Assembly (NCBI GenBank): GCA_943908365.1
Contig: CALTTH010000009.1
Location: 12,363-76,362, forward strand
Length of the DNA stretch: 64,000 bases
From: an uncultured Hyphomicrobiales bacterium
Lineage (GTDB): Bacteria; Pseudomonadota; Alphaproteobacteria; Rhizobiales; Rhizobiaceae
Direction: 5' to 3'
Below, piece after piece: positions 7,058-15,694 of this stretch. Position 1 is the stretch's first letter. The number at the start of each line of letters is the position of its first letter. The translations under genes and the position numbers were made by a program. The notes beneath the pieces are model-generated. The model searched no databases, had not been told where the DNA came from, and saw only the letters and a program-made list of their open reading frames with translations.

Positions 7058-8710
7058 TTACGCCCGCGTCTCGGCGGTGCGCAGGCGGCTCTCCCCCAGA
7101 ATGCCGCTTTCATCCAGAATGGGATGCGCGACCGAGACGATATGGGCGTTGATGCGCTTCAGGTCTCGCAACATGTCCAAATGCAGCGAGCTGGTCTGCA
7201 GGCTCTCCATCAAGCCGTCGCGCAGGCGTTCCAGATGACGGCCTGAAGAGCGCTTTTCGAGGCGGCGGATATCGATCTTGATCTCCATCAGTCGCCGGGC
7301 AAGCGACAGGTCGCCGGTGACGAAGATGCTTTGGGCGGCTCGCAGGTTCTCGATGGTCATATCGAAGAGCGTCTTCAATTCGTCATAGCCTTCATCGGAG
7401 AACTTGAAGCCGTTCAGGATCTTCTTGCGGATCTGTTCGCACAGGCCTTTCTCGATGATGTCGCCCATATGCTCGAGATTGATGGCGTAGTCGATGACCG
7501 TGATCGAGCGGCGCGCATCGTTTTCGTCCAGTCCTTTGCGGCCAAGCTGCGAGAGGTAGATCTTCACCTCCTGTTGTCGCTGGTCCACCTTCTTTTCCAG
7601 CATCGCGATTTCGGCAAGCGGTGCCAGATCATTGTGCTTGAAGGCGTTTTCGGCGCGGATCAGCATGCGCTCGATCGTATCGCCGATGACCAGAACTTCG
7701 CGCGTGGCATTGGCCAATGCGACGACCGGCGTGTCGAGCGCGTCCTTATCGAGAAAGCGCGGGCCGTCATCGCTCTGCACGTCGCTCGGCACGGCCTTTG
7801 CCATCAGGTCGGATACGAAGCCCGAGAGCGGCCATGCAACGATCGTCAGCAGAATGTTGAAGATCAGATGCGCATCCACCGGCAGCATGCTTTCCGAAAG
7901 CGGCAGTTGTTGCAGCGCGATCGCGCCGTAGGAGGCAAGCGGCATGGCGATGGCGCAGCCGATGGCGCGGATGACCAGATTGCCGAGCGTGATGCGTCTA
8001 GCTGCGGCTGGGCCACTCATCGTCGCAATGACCGGCGGGATCGCGCCGCCGAGATTTGCACCAAGGACGAGAACGATGATGAGGCCGGTCGAGAGAATTC
8101 CAGCCGAGGCAAGCGACAGGATGAGCACGACCATCGCAAGGCTGGAGGAGGAAAAGAAGGCCATGGCTGCCGAGAGGAGCAGCGCGACCGGCCACGCATC
8201 GTCGAGCAGGCCGATGAAGGCGCCGAGTGCGGGTGAAGCGCGCATCGGTTCGGTGGCGTTGCTCAAGAGATGTAGTGAGAGCAGCATCAGGCCGACACCG
8301 ACGAGGGCCGTGCCGCCGCCCTGGCGAGCATTGGAATTGCCCTTGCGCAGCACGATGCCTGACAGAATGAGGAGCGGCGACAGCCATGCCACACCTGTTG
8401 CGAAAATCCAGGCGGTGACGGCGGTGCCGACATTGGCACCGAGAAGAACGATCTGCGCCATGCGCGGCCGGATCAGATCCCGCTCGGCGAAGGAGGCGAC
8501 GGTGAGTGCTGTGGCGGTCGAACTCTGGAGTGCGATGGTGGCGAAGAAGCCGGAGACGAAGGAACGGGCCCCGTTGCGGGTGCTGGTGGCGAGGATGGTT
8601 CTGAGCTTCAGCCCGAATGCACGCGTGACGCCATCCTTGACCTGCATCAGACCGAACAGCAGCAGCGCGACCGCTCCGAGCAAATTGACGATAACGATGG
8701 TGGATTCCAT
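7058..8710 (-). CDS. Na/Pi cotransporter family protein with PhoU-like C-terminus
   Basis: The 550-residue protein has two halves. Residues about 1-300 are strongly hydrophobic with roughly eight to nine membrane segments and contain the two inverted NptA/PNaS repeats. Their signature Q/S-rich loops are ALQSSTATALTV (about 60-71) and FFSSSSLAMVVLIL (about 185-198). Residues about 330-550 are hydrophilic and helical, resembling a PhoU domain, with INLEHMGDIIEKGL as the metal-binding-type segment. Such proteins move phosphate with sodium across the inner membrane, and the PhoU part is thought to regulate them. Bacterial members are often weakly characterised, so transport of phosphate is inferred from family. 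No Pho box was identified upstream. Confidence 0.88.
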   Translation of the reverse strand: MESTIVIVNLLGAVALLLFGLMQVKDGVTRAFGLKLRTILATSTRNGARSFVSGFFATIALQSSTATALTVASFAERDLIRPRMAQIVLLGANVGTAVTAWIFATGVAWLSPLLILSGIVLRKGNSNARQGGGTALVGVGLMLLSLHLLSNATEPMRASPALGAFIGLLDDAWPVALLLSAAMAFFSSSSLAMVVLILSLASAGILSTGLIIVLVLGANLGGAIPPVIATMSGPAAARRITLGNLVIRAIGCAIAMPLASYGAIALQQLPLSESMLPVDAHLIFNILLTIVAWPLSGFVSDLMAKAVPSDVQSDDGPRFLDKDALDTPVVALANATREVLVIGDTIERMLIRAENAFKHNDLAPLAEIAMLEKKVDQRQQEVKIYLSQLGRKGLDENDARRSITVIDYAINLEHMGDIIEKGLCEQIRKKILNGFKFSDEGYDELKTLFDMTIENLRAAQSIFVTGDLSLARRLMEIKIDIRRLEKRSSGRHLERLRDGLMESLQTSSLHLDMLRDLKRINAHIVSVAHPILDESGILGESRLRTAETRA

Positions 8711-8900
8711 GAGCGGCCACTCCTTTCCGTCTATTCGGTCATGATCGAAGAATAGCCTTGCACGAGGTCTTCGTCGCCGAGCGGGTGCGGCGGGCAGGAA
8801 GAAATCGAGCGGGAAATCTTTCGTTGGCTAACCAACATAGGGACGAAAAGTTCAGTGGTACAGAGGTTTCTGAAACAATCTTTTCAGAATTTCCGGGAAT

Positions 8901-9362
8901 TTATGGCCAAAATGTTTGACGAAGAACTTCGCCGGTGATCATTGCCGCCGACATGGCGACGTTGATCGAACGCTGGCCTTCCACCATCGGGATCAGAACC
9001 CGCTCATCCGCCTTTTCATGCACGTGGTCTGGCACTCCGGCGCTCTCCCGACCAAAAAGCAGGATATCATCCGGTCGGTACTCCACCTTCGTATAGGGCA
9101 GGGCAGCCTTTGTGGACGCCAGGACCAAGCGTCGTCCGGTTGTGGCGCGCCACTCCTCGAACCTCTCCCAGTTGACATGGCGAACGAGTGCGGCTGAAGC
9201 GATGTAATCCATGCCCGCGCGCTTCAGGTTGCGGTCGGAGATATCGAAGCCTGCTGGCTCGATAATGTCGACGCCTGCGCCAAGACAGGCTGCAAGCCGT
9301 AGGATCGTGCCAGTATTGCCTGGAATATCCGGCTGATAAAGGGCGATCCTGATGTTGGACAT
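8901..9362 (-). CDS. trmL: tRNA (cytidine/uridine-34 2'-O)-methyltransferase TrmL
   Basis: TrmL is a SPOUT-fold enzyme that 2'-O-methylates the wobble base of tRNA-Leu using S-adenosylmethionine. The 153-residue size matches the minimal family. The trefoil-knot motifs are all present: NTGTILRLAACLGA near the N-terminus, LLFGRESAGVP at about 97-107, and RSINVAMSAAM near the C-terminus. I chose the ATG at 9362, preceded by AGGAAGG, because it yields the canonical start MSNIRIALYQPDIPGN; the open frame extends upstream without homology. It is divergent from the exporter genes. Confidence 0.95.
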   Translation of the reverse strand: MSNIRIALYQPDIPGNTGTILRLAACLGAGVDIIEPAGFDISDRNLKRAGMDYIASAALVRHVNWERFEEWRATTGRRLVLASTKAALPYTKVEYRPDDILLFGRESAGVPDHVHEKADERVLIPMVEGQRSINVAMSAAMITGEVLRQTFWP

Positions 9363-9568
9363 GATGGCCTTCCTGTTTTCAACGAGGTAGAGGCGGTTAG
9401 CATGGAGCGCTCTTGATGACCAGTCACAGGACAACCTTGATGTCACTCAAACATCACAACCTGGCGATTGCGCGATACAATCTTGGATGTGCTGCCGTTT
9501 ACATCTGGTCAATGATTATATTTTGAGCTACAAGGCCTCATCTTCAACACCAGCCATAGGAGGTTCAG

Positions 9569-9625
9569 ATGGATCAGCACAATCGATATCGCCTCCCGGC
9601 CTTTGTGGTGCCGCTTCAGGCCTAG
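9569..9625 (+). CDS. Putative 18-residue leader peptide upstream of ABC exporters
   Basis: An 18-codon ORF (MDQHNRYRLPAFVVPLQA) starts at an ATG preceded by TAGGAGGT, an unusually good anti-16S match, at ideal spacing. It ends 152 bp before the first exporter ORF. It overlaps a GGCCT/AGGCC inverted pair at 9598-9622, so its translation could change folding of the leader RNA. By analogy with attenuator peptides (for example MgtL, which also contains proline codons), it may gate transcription or translation of the downstream exporters. No homologue is known to me and no sensed ligand can be named; the strong ribosome binding site is the main evidence. Confidence 0.5.
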   Translation: MDQHNRYRLPAFVVPLQA

Positions 9626-9777
9626 GTGTGTCTCTGCGGGTCTTCTGCATTTTTCCGATCTAAAATTTCGTCATGTGGCTGTTACGGCCGCGTTCCATGT
9701 GTTTTCCCGTTCTGGCGGTGGCGCTTCATGTCCATTGCGCATGTTCTTTCGGGGTATTCTATTCGGAGCTTAGCCTC

Positions 9778-11634
9778 ATGTTTGGCTGGTTTGAAAAACG
9801 ACTCGATCCATTTCCTTCGTCCACGCCGTCAACACCGCCGAAGACGCTGATTGCCTTCATGTGGCACTACGTGAAGCCGGCATGGCCATGGCTTCTTCTG
9901 CTTGGCCTGATGTCCATGGGCATCGCGATTGCCGAAGCCATGCTGTACAAGTTCCTTGGAAGCATCGTCGATTGGCTTTCCACCGCCAACCGCGAGACCT
10001 TCTTTGCAGATGAGGGCTGGCATCTTCTCGGCATGGGGGCGATCGTTTTGATCGGGCTACCCTTGATGGGTGCGATCCATACCATGACCATGCACCAGAC
10101 GTTGGCGGGCAATTTCGGCATGATCGCGCGCTGGCGGATGCACCGGTATCTGCTGCGCCACTCCATGACCTTCTTCGCCAATGAGTTTGCGGGGCGCGTT
10201 TCGACCAAGGTCATGCAAACGGCGCTCGCCATTCGCGAAGTGGCTCTGAAAATCATCGACGTTTTCGTCTATGCGATCAGCTTCGTCATTTCGATGCTGT
10301 TCATGGTGGCGGCCGCCGACTGGCGGCTGGTTATTCCCTTGGTCGCGTGGCTCGGTATCTACCTGTGCATCCTGACCTATTTCGTGCCAAAGCTTGGCCG
10401 GTTGGCGCAGGAGCAGGCGGATGCGCGCTCGATGATGACGGGCCGTATCGTGGATAGCTATACCAATATCTCGACCATCAAGCTGTTCTCGCATGCGGGG
10501 CGCGAGGAGGTCTATGCGCGGGAGGGCATGGATGTGTTCCTCGGAACCGTTCACCGCCAGATGCGCAAGATTTCCGGCTTCAACATGCTGATCGACATCA
10601 ACAATGCGTTCGTGATGTTCTCGACGGCCGGTCTCGGTCTGTATTTCTGGATGCAGGGCTCGGTCACCGCCGGTTCTGTCGCGATTGCCATCAGCCTTGC
10701 CATGCGCGTCAACGGCATGTCGCAGTGGATCATGTGGGAAGTGACCGCGCTGTTTGAAAACATCGGCACCGTCTATGACGGCATGTCGATGATGACCAAG
10801 CCGCACGATATCGTCGATGCTGCAAACGCACCAAGCTTAAGCGCATACAAGGGTGCTATCCTGTGCGACGACATTCGCTTCCACTACGGAAAGAACAAGG
10901 GCGTCATCGACGGACTGACGCTGGATATCAAGGCGGGTGAAAAGGTCGGTCTCGTCGGGCGCTCCGGTGCCGGCAAGACGACGCTGATGAACCTGCTGTT
11001 GCGCTTCTACGACCTGGAAGGCGGCAGGATCACCATTGACGGGCAGGATATTTCGACGGTGTCGCAGGACAGTCTTCGCGGCCTGATCGGCGTGGTGACG
11101 CAGGATACTTCGCTGTTGCACCGCTCCATTCGCGACAACATTGCCTATGGTCATCCGGGTGCGAGTGACGATGAGATCATCGCTGCGGCCAAGCGCGCCA
11201 ATGCCTGGGAGTTCATCGAAACGCTGGTGGACATGCATGGCCGGCAGGGGCTCGATGCGCAGGTCGGCGAACGCGGCGTCAAGCTCTCCGGTGGTCAGCG
11301 TCAGCGTATCGCGATTGCGCGTGTGTTCTTGAAGAATGCGCCAATCCTCATTCTCGACGAGGCGACCTCGGCGCTGGACTCGGAAGTCGAGCAGGCCATC
11401 CAGGAGAATCTGTTTGCGCTGATGGAAGGCAAGACCGTGATTGCGATCGCGCACCGGCTTTCGACACTGACCGAGATGGATCGTCTGATCATTCTCGACA
11501 AGGGCAAGATCGTCGAGGCCGGAACGCATTCCGAACTGGTGGCCCATGGCGGCATCTATGCCGACCTGTGGCAGCGCCAGTCCGGTGGCTTCATTGCCGA
11601 TGAGGAGCCGGAGATGAAAGCAGCTGGCGAATAG
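9778..11634 (+). CDS. ABC exporter half-transporter (fused membrane and ATPase domains), copy 1
   Basis: The 618-residue protein has a type-I exporter membrane domain with about six helices (residues about 30-320) and a C-terminal nucleotide-binding domain. The ATPase motifs are intact: Walker A GRSGAGKTT at about 394, signature LSGGQRQR at about 503, Walker B ILILDEATSALD at about 523, and the switch His in IAIAHRLSTL. It belongs with MsbA/Atm1-like exporters; the substrate is unknown. The ATG at 9778 (GGAG upstream) is preferred over an in-frame ATG at 9673 with no ribosome site. A close paralogue follows 234 bp downstream, so the two may form a heterodimer, although each also has a complete ATPase and could be a homodimer. 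Confidence 0.92.
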   Translation: MFGWFEKRLDPFPSSTPSTPPKTLIAFMWHYVKPAWPWLLLLGLMSMGIAIAEAMLYKFLGSIVDWLSTANRETFFADEGWHLLGMGAIVLIGLPLMGAIHTMTMHQTLAGNFGMIARWRMHRYLLRHSMTFFANEFAGRVSTKVMQTALAIREVALKIIDVFVYAISFVISMLFMVAAADWRLVIPLVAWLGIYLCILTYFVPKLGRLAQEQADARSMMTGRIVDSYTNISTIKLFSHAGREEVYAREGMDVFLGTVHRQMRKISGFNMLIDINNAFVMFSTAGLGLYFWMQGSVTAGSVAIAISLAMRVNGMSQWIMWEVTALFENIGTVYDGMSMMTKPHDIVDAANAPSLSAYKGAILCDDIRFHYGKNKGVIDGLTLDIKAGEKVGLVGRSGAGKTTLMNLLLRFYDLEGGRITIDGQDISTVSQDSLRGLIGVVTQDTSLLHRSIRDNIAYGHPGASDDEIIAAAKRANAWEFIETLVDMHGRQGLDAQVGERGVKLSGGQRQRIAIARVFLKNAPILILDEATSALDSEVEQAIQENLFALMEGKTVIAIAHRLSTLTEMDRLIILDKGKIVEAGTHSELVAHGGIYADLWQRQSGGFIADEEPEMKAAGE

Positions 11635-11727
11635 GGCATCAAGCAGCATGGCGACGATGGCATTCGAGCCTGAATAGGGCGCTATCCGCCACTGGCCCGA
11701 CAATGCCTGAGCCTTCACTCAAAAATC

Positions 11728-11755
11728 AAACCCGCCGGCGAAGGCCGGCGGGTTT
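11728..11755 (+). terminator. Hairpin between the two exporter genes
   Basis: AAACCCGCCGGC pairs perfectly with GCCGGCGGGTTT around a GAAG loop. Only three Ts follow, then GTCAG, so it may attenuate rather than fully stop transcription into the second exporter gene. Confidence 0.65.
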
Positions 11756-11868
11756 GTCAGCGGTCAGAGGGGCGGAACATCTTCCGCCCTTTTTCATTTG
11801 GACTGCATTACCGAAATATAATCTGCCCTCTTCTTTGCCCCTCTCAAGAATCCGCCTATACAATCAAT

Positions 11869-13731
11869 ATGATCATCACCCGTGTTTTCCACTATTTCGA
11901 AAACTGGATCGAGCCCTTCGCCCGCAAGGACGATCTGAGGCCGCCGGAAAGCACATTCGCTTTCATCTGGTTCTATCTCCGTCAGGCCAAGGCGCCGTTC
12001 TTCGCCATGCTGATGCTCGGTGGATTGACGGCGGCGATCGAAGCGGCGCTCTTCTGGTTCGTCGGGCGGCTCGTGGATATTCTCTCGACCGTCAAGCCGG
12101 GCGATGGCTGGTCTGGCCTGCTGGCGAGCCACGGCTATGAGCTGATCGGAATGTTGTTCCTGATCGCTGTGGTGCGCTTTGTCGTTACCATGCTGACGGC
12201 GCTCGTCGATCAGCAGATCATCACGCCGGGTTTCTACAATCTCGTGCGCTGGCAGTCCTATATGCATGTGGCGCGGCAATCGCTGAGCTTCTTCCAGAAC
12301 GATTTCTCCGGTCGTATCGTCACCAAGGTCTGGTCGGGCGGGCAGGCGGCGGGCGACCTCGTCACATCGCTGATGGAAAGCGTCTGGTTCGTCGGCATCT
12401 ATTCGGTCTCCATGCTCTTCCTGATCGGTGGACTGGACTGGCGGCTTGGACTGGTGGTGGTGCTTTGGGTCGGCATCTTCTCCATGCTGGCGCGCTACTT
12501 CGTGCCGCGCATTCGCTTTCATTCGCGCGAGACCGCGGAAGCTGCCTCCATGCTGAACGGGCGCATGGTGGATGCCTATAGCAACATCCAGACGCTGCGT
12601 CTCTTTGGTCGCGCTGATGCCAATGACCGCTACATGCGCCAGGGCTTCGATACCTTCCAGCGCACCACCATGACCTTTACCCGCTTCATCACGGGGGTCA
12701 GGGCGTCCATGGCACTGCTATCGGGCATCATGATCACGTCGATGGCAGCTCTTTGCATCGATCTCTGGCTATCCGGCAAGATCAGCTCGGGTGCTGTGGC
12801 CTTCACACTTGCCTTGGTGCTGCGGCTCAACTTCCTGCTTGGGCGGCTGATGACGCAGTTCAACGGCATCATGCGCAATTTCGGCACGGTGCAGAACGCC
12901 GCAGAACTGATCTCGCAGCCGATCGGTCTAGTCGATGCGGCGGATGCAAAGCCGCTCGAGGTGACGACGCCGAGCGTCCAGTTCGATGATGTCAGCTTCC
13001 ACTATGGACGCGGCAAGGGTGTCATCGATCACCTCAACCTCACCATCGCGCCAGGCGAAAAGGTCGGTATCGTGGGGCGCTCAGGCGCCGGCAAGTCGAC
13101 GCTCGTCAATCTGCTTTTGCGCTTCTATGACGTGGAGCAGGGGCGCATCCTGATCGATGGGCAGGATATTGCGCATGTGACACAGGAGACGTTGCGCGCC
13201 CATATCGGCATGGTGACGCAGGATACCTCGCTTCTGCACCGCTCCATTCGCGACAACATCATGTTCGGCCGCACGGACGCGACGGAGGAGGAGTTGCTGG
13301 AAGCCGCACGTCGAGCGGAAGCCGACGACTTCATCGCGCGGCTTGAAGACCAGCGGGGCCGCAAGGGCTTCGACGCCCATGTGGGCGAACGCGGCGTCAA
13401 GCTTTCCGGTGGTCAGCGTCAGCGCATCGCGATTGCCCGTGTGATGCTGAAAGACGCGCCGATTCTCATTCTGGATGAGGCGACGTCTGCACTCGACTCC
13501 GAAGTAGAGGCGGCGATCCAGAGCAATCTCGATGCGTTGATGAAGGGCAAGACGGTGCTGGCGATCGCGCATCGTTTGTCAACGATCGCCGCGCTCGACA
13601 GGCTGGTGGTGATGGATGCCGGGCGGATCGTCGAACAGGGTACCCACAGCGAACTGGTCGCGAGCGGCGGGCTTTACGCGGACCTCTGGGCGCGCCAGTC
13701 CGGCGGTTTCCTGGATGCGGAAGAGCTTTAA
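11869..13731 (+). CDS. ABC exporter half-transporter, copy 2
   Basis: This 620-residue paralogue of the preceding exporter has the same order: a six-helix membrane domain (about 25-325), then an ATPase domain with Walker A GRSGAGKST at about 403, signature LSGGQRQR at about 512, Walker B ILILDEATSALD at about 531 and switch IAIAHRLSTI. The two genes share long identical stretches in the ATPase domain, including TQDTSLLHRSIRDNI. The gene pair therefore arose by tandem duplication. No catalytic residue is lost in either copy, unlike many heterodimeric exporters with one degenerate site. The substrate is unknown. The ATG at 11869 opens the frame; no strong ribosome site is seen, which may indicate coupling to structured leader RNA. 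Confidence 0.92.
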   Translation: MIITRVFHYFENWIEPFARKDDLRPPESTFAFIWFYLRQAKAPFFAMLMLGGLTAAIEAALFWFVGRLVDILSTVKPGDGWSGLLASHGYELIGMLFLIAVVRFVVTMLTALVDQQIITPGFYNLVRWQSYMHVARQSLSFFQNDFSGRIVTKVWSGGQAAGDLVTSLMESVWFVGIYSVSMLFLIGGLDWRLGLVVVLWVGIFSMLARYFVPRIRFHSRETAEAASMLNGRMVDAYSNIQTLRLFGRADANDRYMRQGFDTFQRTTMTFTRFITGVRASMALLSGIMITSMAALCIDLWLSGKISSGAVAFTLALVLRLNFLLGRLMTQFNGIMRNFGTVQNAAELISQPIGLVDAADAKPLEVTTPSVQFDDVSFHYGRGKGVIDHLNLTIAPGEKVGIVGRSGAGKSTLVNLLLRFYDVEQGRILIDGQDIAHVTQETLRAHIGMVTQDTSLLHRSIRDNIMFGRTDATEEELLEAARRAEADDFIARLEDQRGRKGFDAHVGERGVKLSGGQRQRIAIARVMLKDAPILILDEATSALDSEVEAAIQSNLDALMKGKTVLAIAHRLSTIAALDRLVVMDAGRIVEQGTHSELVASGGLYADLWARQSGGFLDAEEL

Positions 13732-13749
13732 GCGCTTCCACTCCAATGG

Positions 13750-13856
13750 TAGGCGAAGTGCTGCAAACCATTGTTTTTATTGGTCTGAAGCTCTCTGTAT
13801 CACGCATCGTGCTTTCCGAAAACCGAGGCCGATTTTCAAGCCGATGCTGTAAGACT
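13750..13856. repeat. Rhizobial short intergenic repeat (second type)
   Basis: The segment around GCATCGTGCTTTCCGAAAACCG and ending GCCGATGC resembles a palindromic intergenic element seen widely in Agrobacterium and Rhizobium (the CCGAAAACCG core flanked by ATCG/CGAT arms). It fills the gap between convergent genes. The family assignment is recollection of the pattern. Confidence 0.4.
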
Positions 13857-14792
13857 TCAATGCGCAGCAATCATGAAATCCGCAATCAGTCCGTAATGGT
13901 TGGACCCCAGATTGTTGGGCATGCGCTGAACGCTGAGGAGGGTCGCGGGCTTTCGGGCGAAGACATGATCAATCGCAATACCGAACCGTCCGGCCCTGAT
14001 TGGCCATGTCGCGGGTTCCCAGCTGACTTTCTCCAGCTGCACAGTTTCCATGAAGCGGCGCATATCCGGAACCACGCTGGCGGAATTGAAATCCCCGCCG
14101 AGAATGACAGGACCTTTCATGCTTCTCAGCGCATATGAAAGGTTGAGCAGTTCGTCGCCATGGTTCTCGTCGAAATAGGGTTTTGTCAGATGCACCTGCG
14201 CGAGATTGAGCGTGACACCATCAAAGTCAATCTGGGCAAAACCGGCGCGCTCTGGGCTGACATAGCTTAGCGTCCCGATCCTGGCATCGCGCAAGGGTCG
14301 CTTGGACAGCATCAAAAGATCGCAGGACGCTGTGCCAGAACCACAGCCGAGGCGATAGGGGTAGGTCTGCTGCAGACGGGGCAAAACGCTGCGGAGGGCT
14401 GCGGCCTCCATGATGTAAACGACATCGGCTTGAGAGGAGAGGATGGCGTCTGCAATTGATTCGGCGCTTCGTCGATTTTCGCGCAGCACATTGAAAGACA
14501 TGAGACGGAAAGGTTTGGCGCCTGCCGCGTATTGCCTATCGGTGACGAAATCATACTGCATGGAAACAGCGTGCGCGGCCAGAACCAACGACCATGCCAG
14601 AAGTGCTACGAAGAGACGCGAGCGAAGGACAAAGAAGCAGATGATGGAGGCAAGAGCGGCCAGCACCGCGATATGCAGCTGGAAACTGTTGACGAAGGCC
14701 AGAAGCCAAAAATCTCTTATATATCTGATGCTTATAGAAAAAAGAGCTGCGATGATCGCCATTGAGGCGATGCAGGTGAGCCGTGCTTTCAC
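13857..14792 (-). CDS. Membrane-anchored endonuclease/exonuclease/phosphatase-family protein
   Basis: The 311-residue protein begins with three hydrophobic segments (about 7-22, 28-58 and 60-80) and then a catalytic EEP domain on the far side of the membrane. EEP landmarks are LMSFNVLRENRR at about 97, the acidic VVYIMEAAAL, LAQVHLTKPY, LGGDFNSASV (catalytic Asp/Asn) and the terminal His in LGSNHYGLIADF. The domain hydrolyses phosphodiester bonds in nucleic acids, phosphoinositides or sphingolipids; membrane-anchored bacterial members are mostly uncharacterised. By family its position outside the cytoplasm suggests a lipid or nutrient-scavenging role, but this is inference. The start is the ATG at 14792. 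Confidence 0.85.
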   Translation of the reverse strand: MKARLTCIASMAIIAALFSISIRYIRDFWLLAFVNSFQLHIAVLAALASIICFFVLRSRLFVALLAWSLVLAAHAVSMQYDFVTDRQYAAGAKPFRLMSFNVLRENRRSAESIADAILSSQADVVYIMEAAALRSVLPRLQQTYPYRLGCGSGTASCDLLMLSKRPLRDARIGTLSYVSPERAGFAQIDFDGVTLNLAQVHLTKPYFDENHGDELLNLSYALRSMKGPVILGGDFNSASVVPDMRRFMETVQLEKVSWEPATWPIRAGRFGIAIDHVFARKPATLLSVQRMPNNLGSNHYGLIADFMIAAH

Positions 14793-15102
14793 GCTTTAGT
14801 CCCCGTCTTCTCGCGCTCCCGGATGTCGCTTAGCACGGCCCATGCCCGCACACAATGTTGCTGGATGGACAGCCGGCTGAGAAAAACGGACGAAAAAGAT
14901 ACCGCTCGAGGCGAAATTACGGCAGCTTTGTGTGCTTTCCTCTTGCCAAGGTCGGGCATATTTTGCGATCACACATATAAGCGCGATTTTTTCTTCGCGC
15001 ATGCATGACCAAGACGCTGGGGATGGGGTTTGTCTTGGATCAAATCGGAGCGGGAGGACTCATGCGATTTTCAACGAAATTAGCGCAGAGGATGGTGTAG
15101 CG
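14793..15102 (+). other. Upstream region of petABC
   Basis: This 310-bp stretch separates the divergent EEP gene from petA. Short open frames here lack ribosome sites and homology. It must hold the petABC promoter; an AT-rich segment at about 14955-14995 is the likeliest location, but I could not pick convincing -35/-10 hexamers. Confidence 0.4.
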
Positions 15103-15681
15103 GTGAGCGAGCACGTAAATGACCATGACGCGTCGGGTGAACCCACCCGTCGCGATTTTCTTTACCTTGTGACGGGTATGGCCGGTGCCGTTGGCGCCGC
15201 TGCCGTTGCATGGCCTTTCATCGACCAGATGCGCCCCGATGCATCCACGCTTGCACTCGCTTCCATTGAGGTCAATGTTGCCAGCGTCGAGCCCGGCATG
15301 TCGCTGACCGTCAAGTGGCGCGGCAAGCCGATCTTCATCCGCAACCGCACCGAGAAGGAAATTCAGGAAGCCAATGCCGTTCAACTGGCCCAGCTGAAGG
15401 ACCCGGTTGCCCGCAATGCCAACCTTGCGCCCGATGCACAGGCCACCGACATCGACCGCTCGGCCGGTCAAGGCAAGGAAAACTGGATCGTCATGATCGG
15501 CTCCTGTACCCACCTCGGCTGCGTTCCGCTCGGTCAGGCGGGCGATTTCGGCGGGTGGTTCTGTCCCTGCCATGGCTCGCACTACGATACGGCGGGCCGC
15601 ATTCGCAAAGGTCCGGCGCCGGAAAACCTGCATATTCCGACCTTCGCATTCACATCCGATACCGTGATCAGAATCGGATAA
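15103..15681 (+). CDS. petA: Ubiquinol-cytochrome c reductase Rieske iron-sulfur subunit
   Basis: This is the 2Fe-2S subunit of the cytochrome bc1 complex, which carries electrons from ubiquinol to cytochrome c1 on the periplasmic side. The cluster ligands are present in CTHLGCVP (about 136-143) and CPCHGSHYD (about 154-162). The N-terminus has a twin-arginine motif (TRRDFLYL) before a single membrane anchor, typical of uncleaved Tat-dependent Rieske proteins. The GTG at 15103 with AGAGGA upstream gives a 192-residue protein of standard length; the frame is open much further upstream without homology. It is the first gene of petABC, 13 bp before petB. Confidence 0.97.
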   Translation: MSEHVNDHDASGEPTRRDFLYLVTGMAGAVGAAAVAWPFIDQMRPDASTLALASIEVNVASVEPGMSLTVKWRGKPIFIRNRTEKEIQEANAVQLAQLKDPVARNANLAPDAQATDIDRSAGQGKENWIVMIGSCTHLGCVPLGQAGDFGGWFCPCHGSHYDTAGRIRKGPAPENLHIPTFAFTSDTVIRIG

Positions 15682-15694
15682 GGGGACAGATGAA

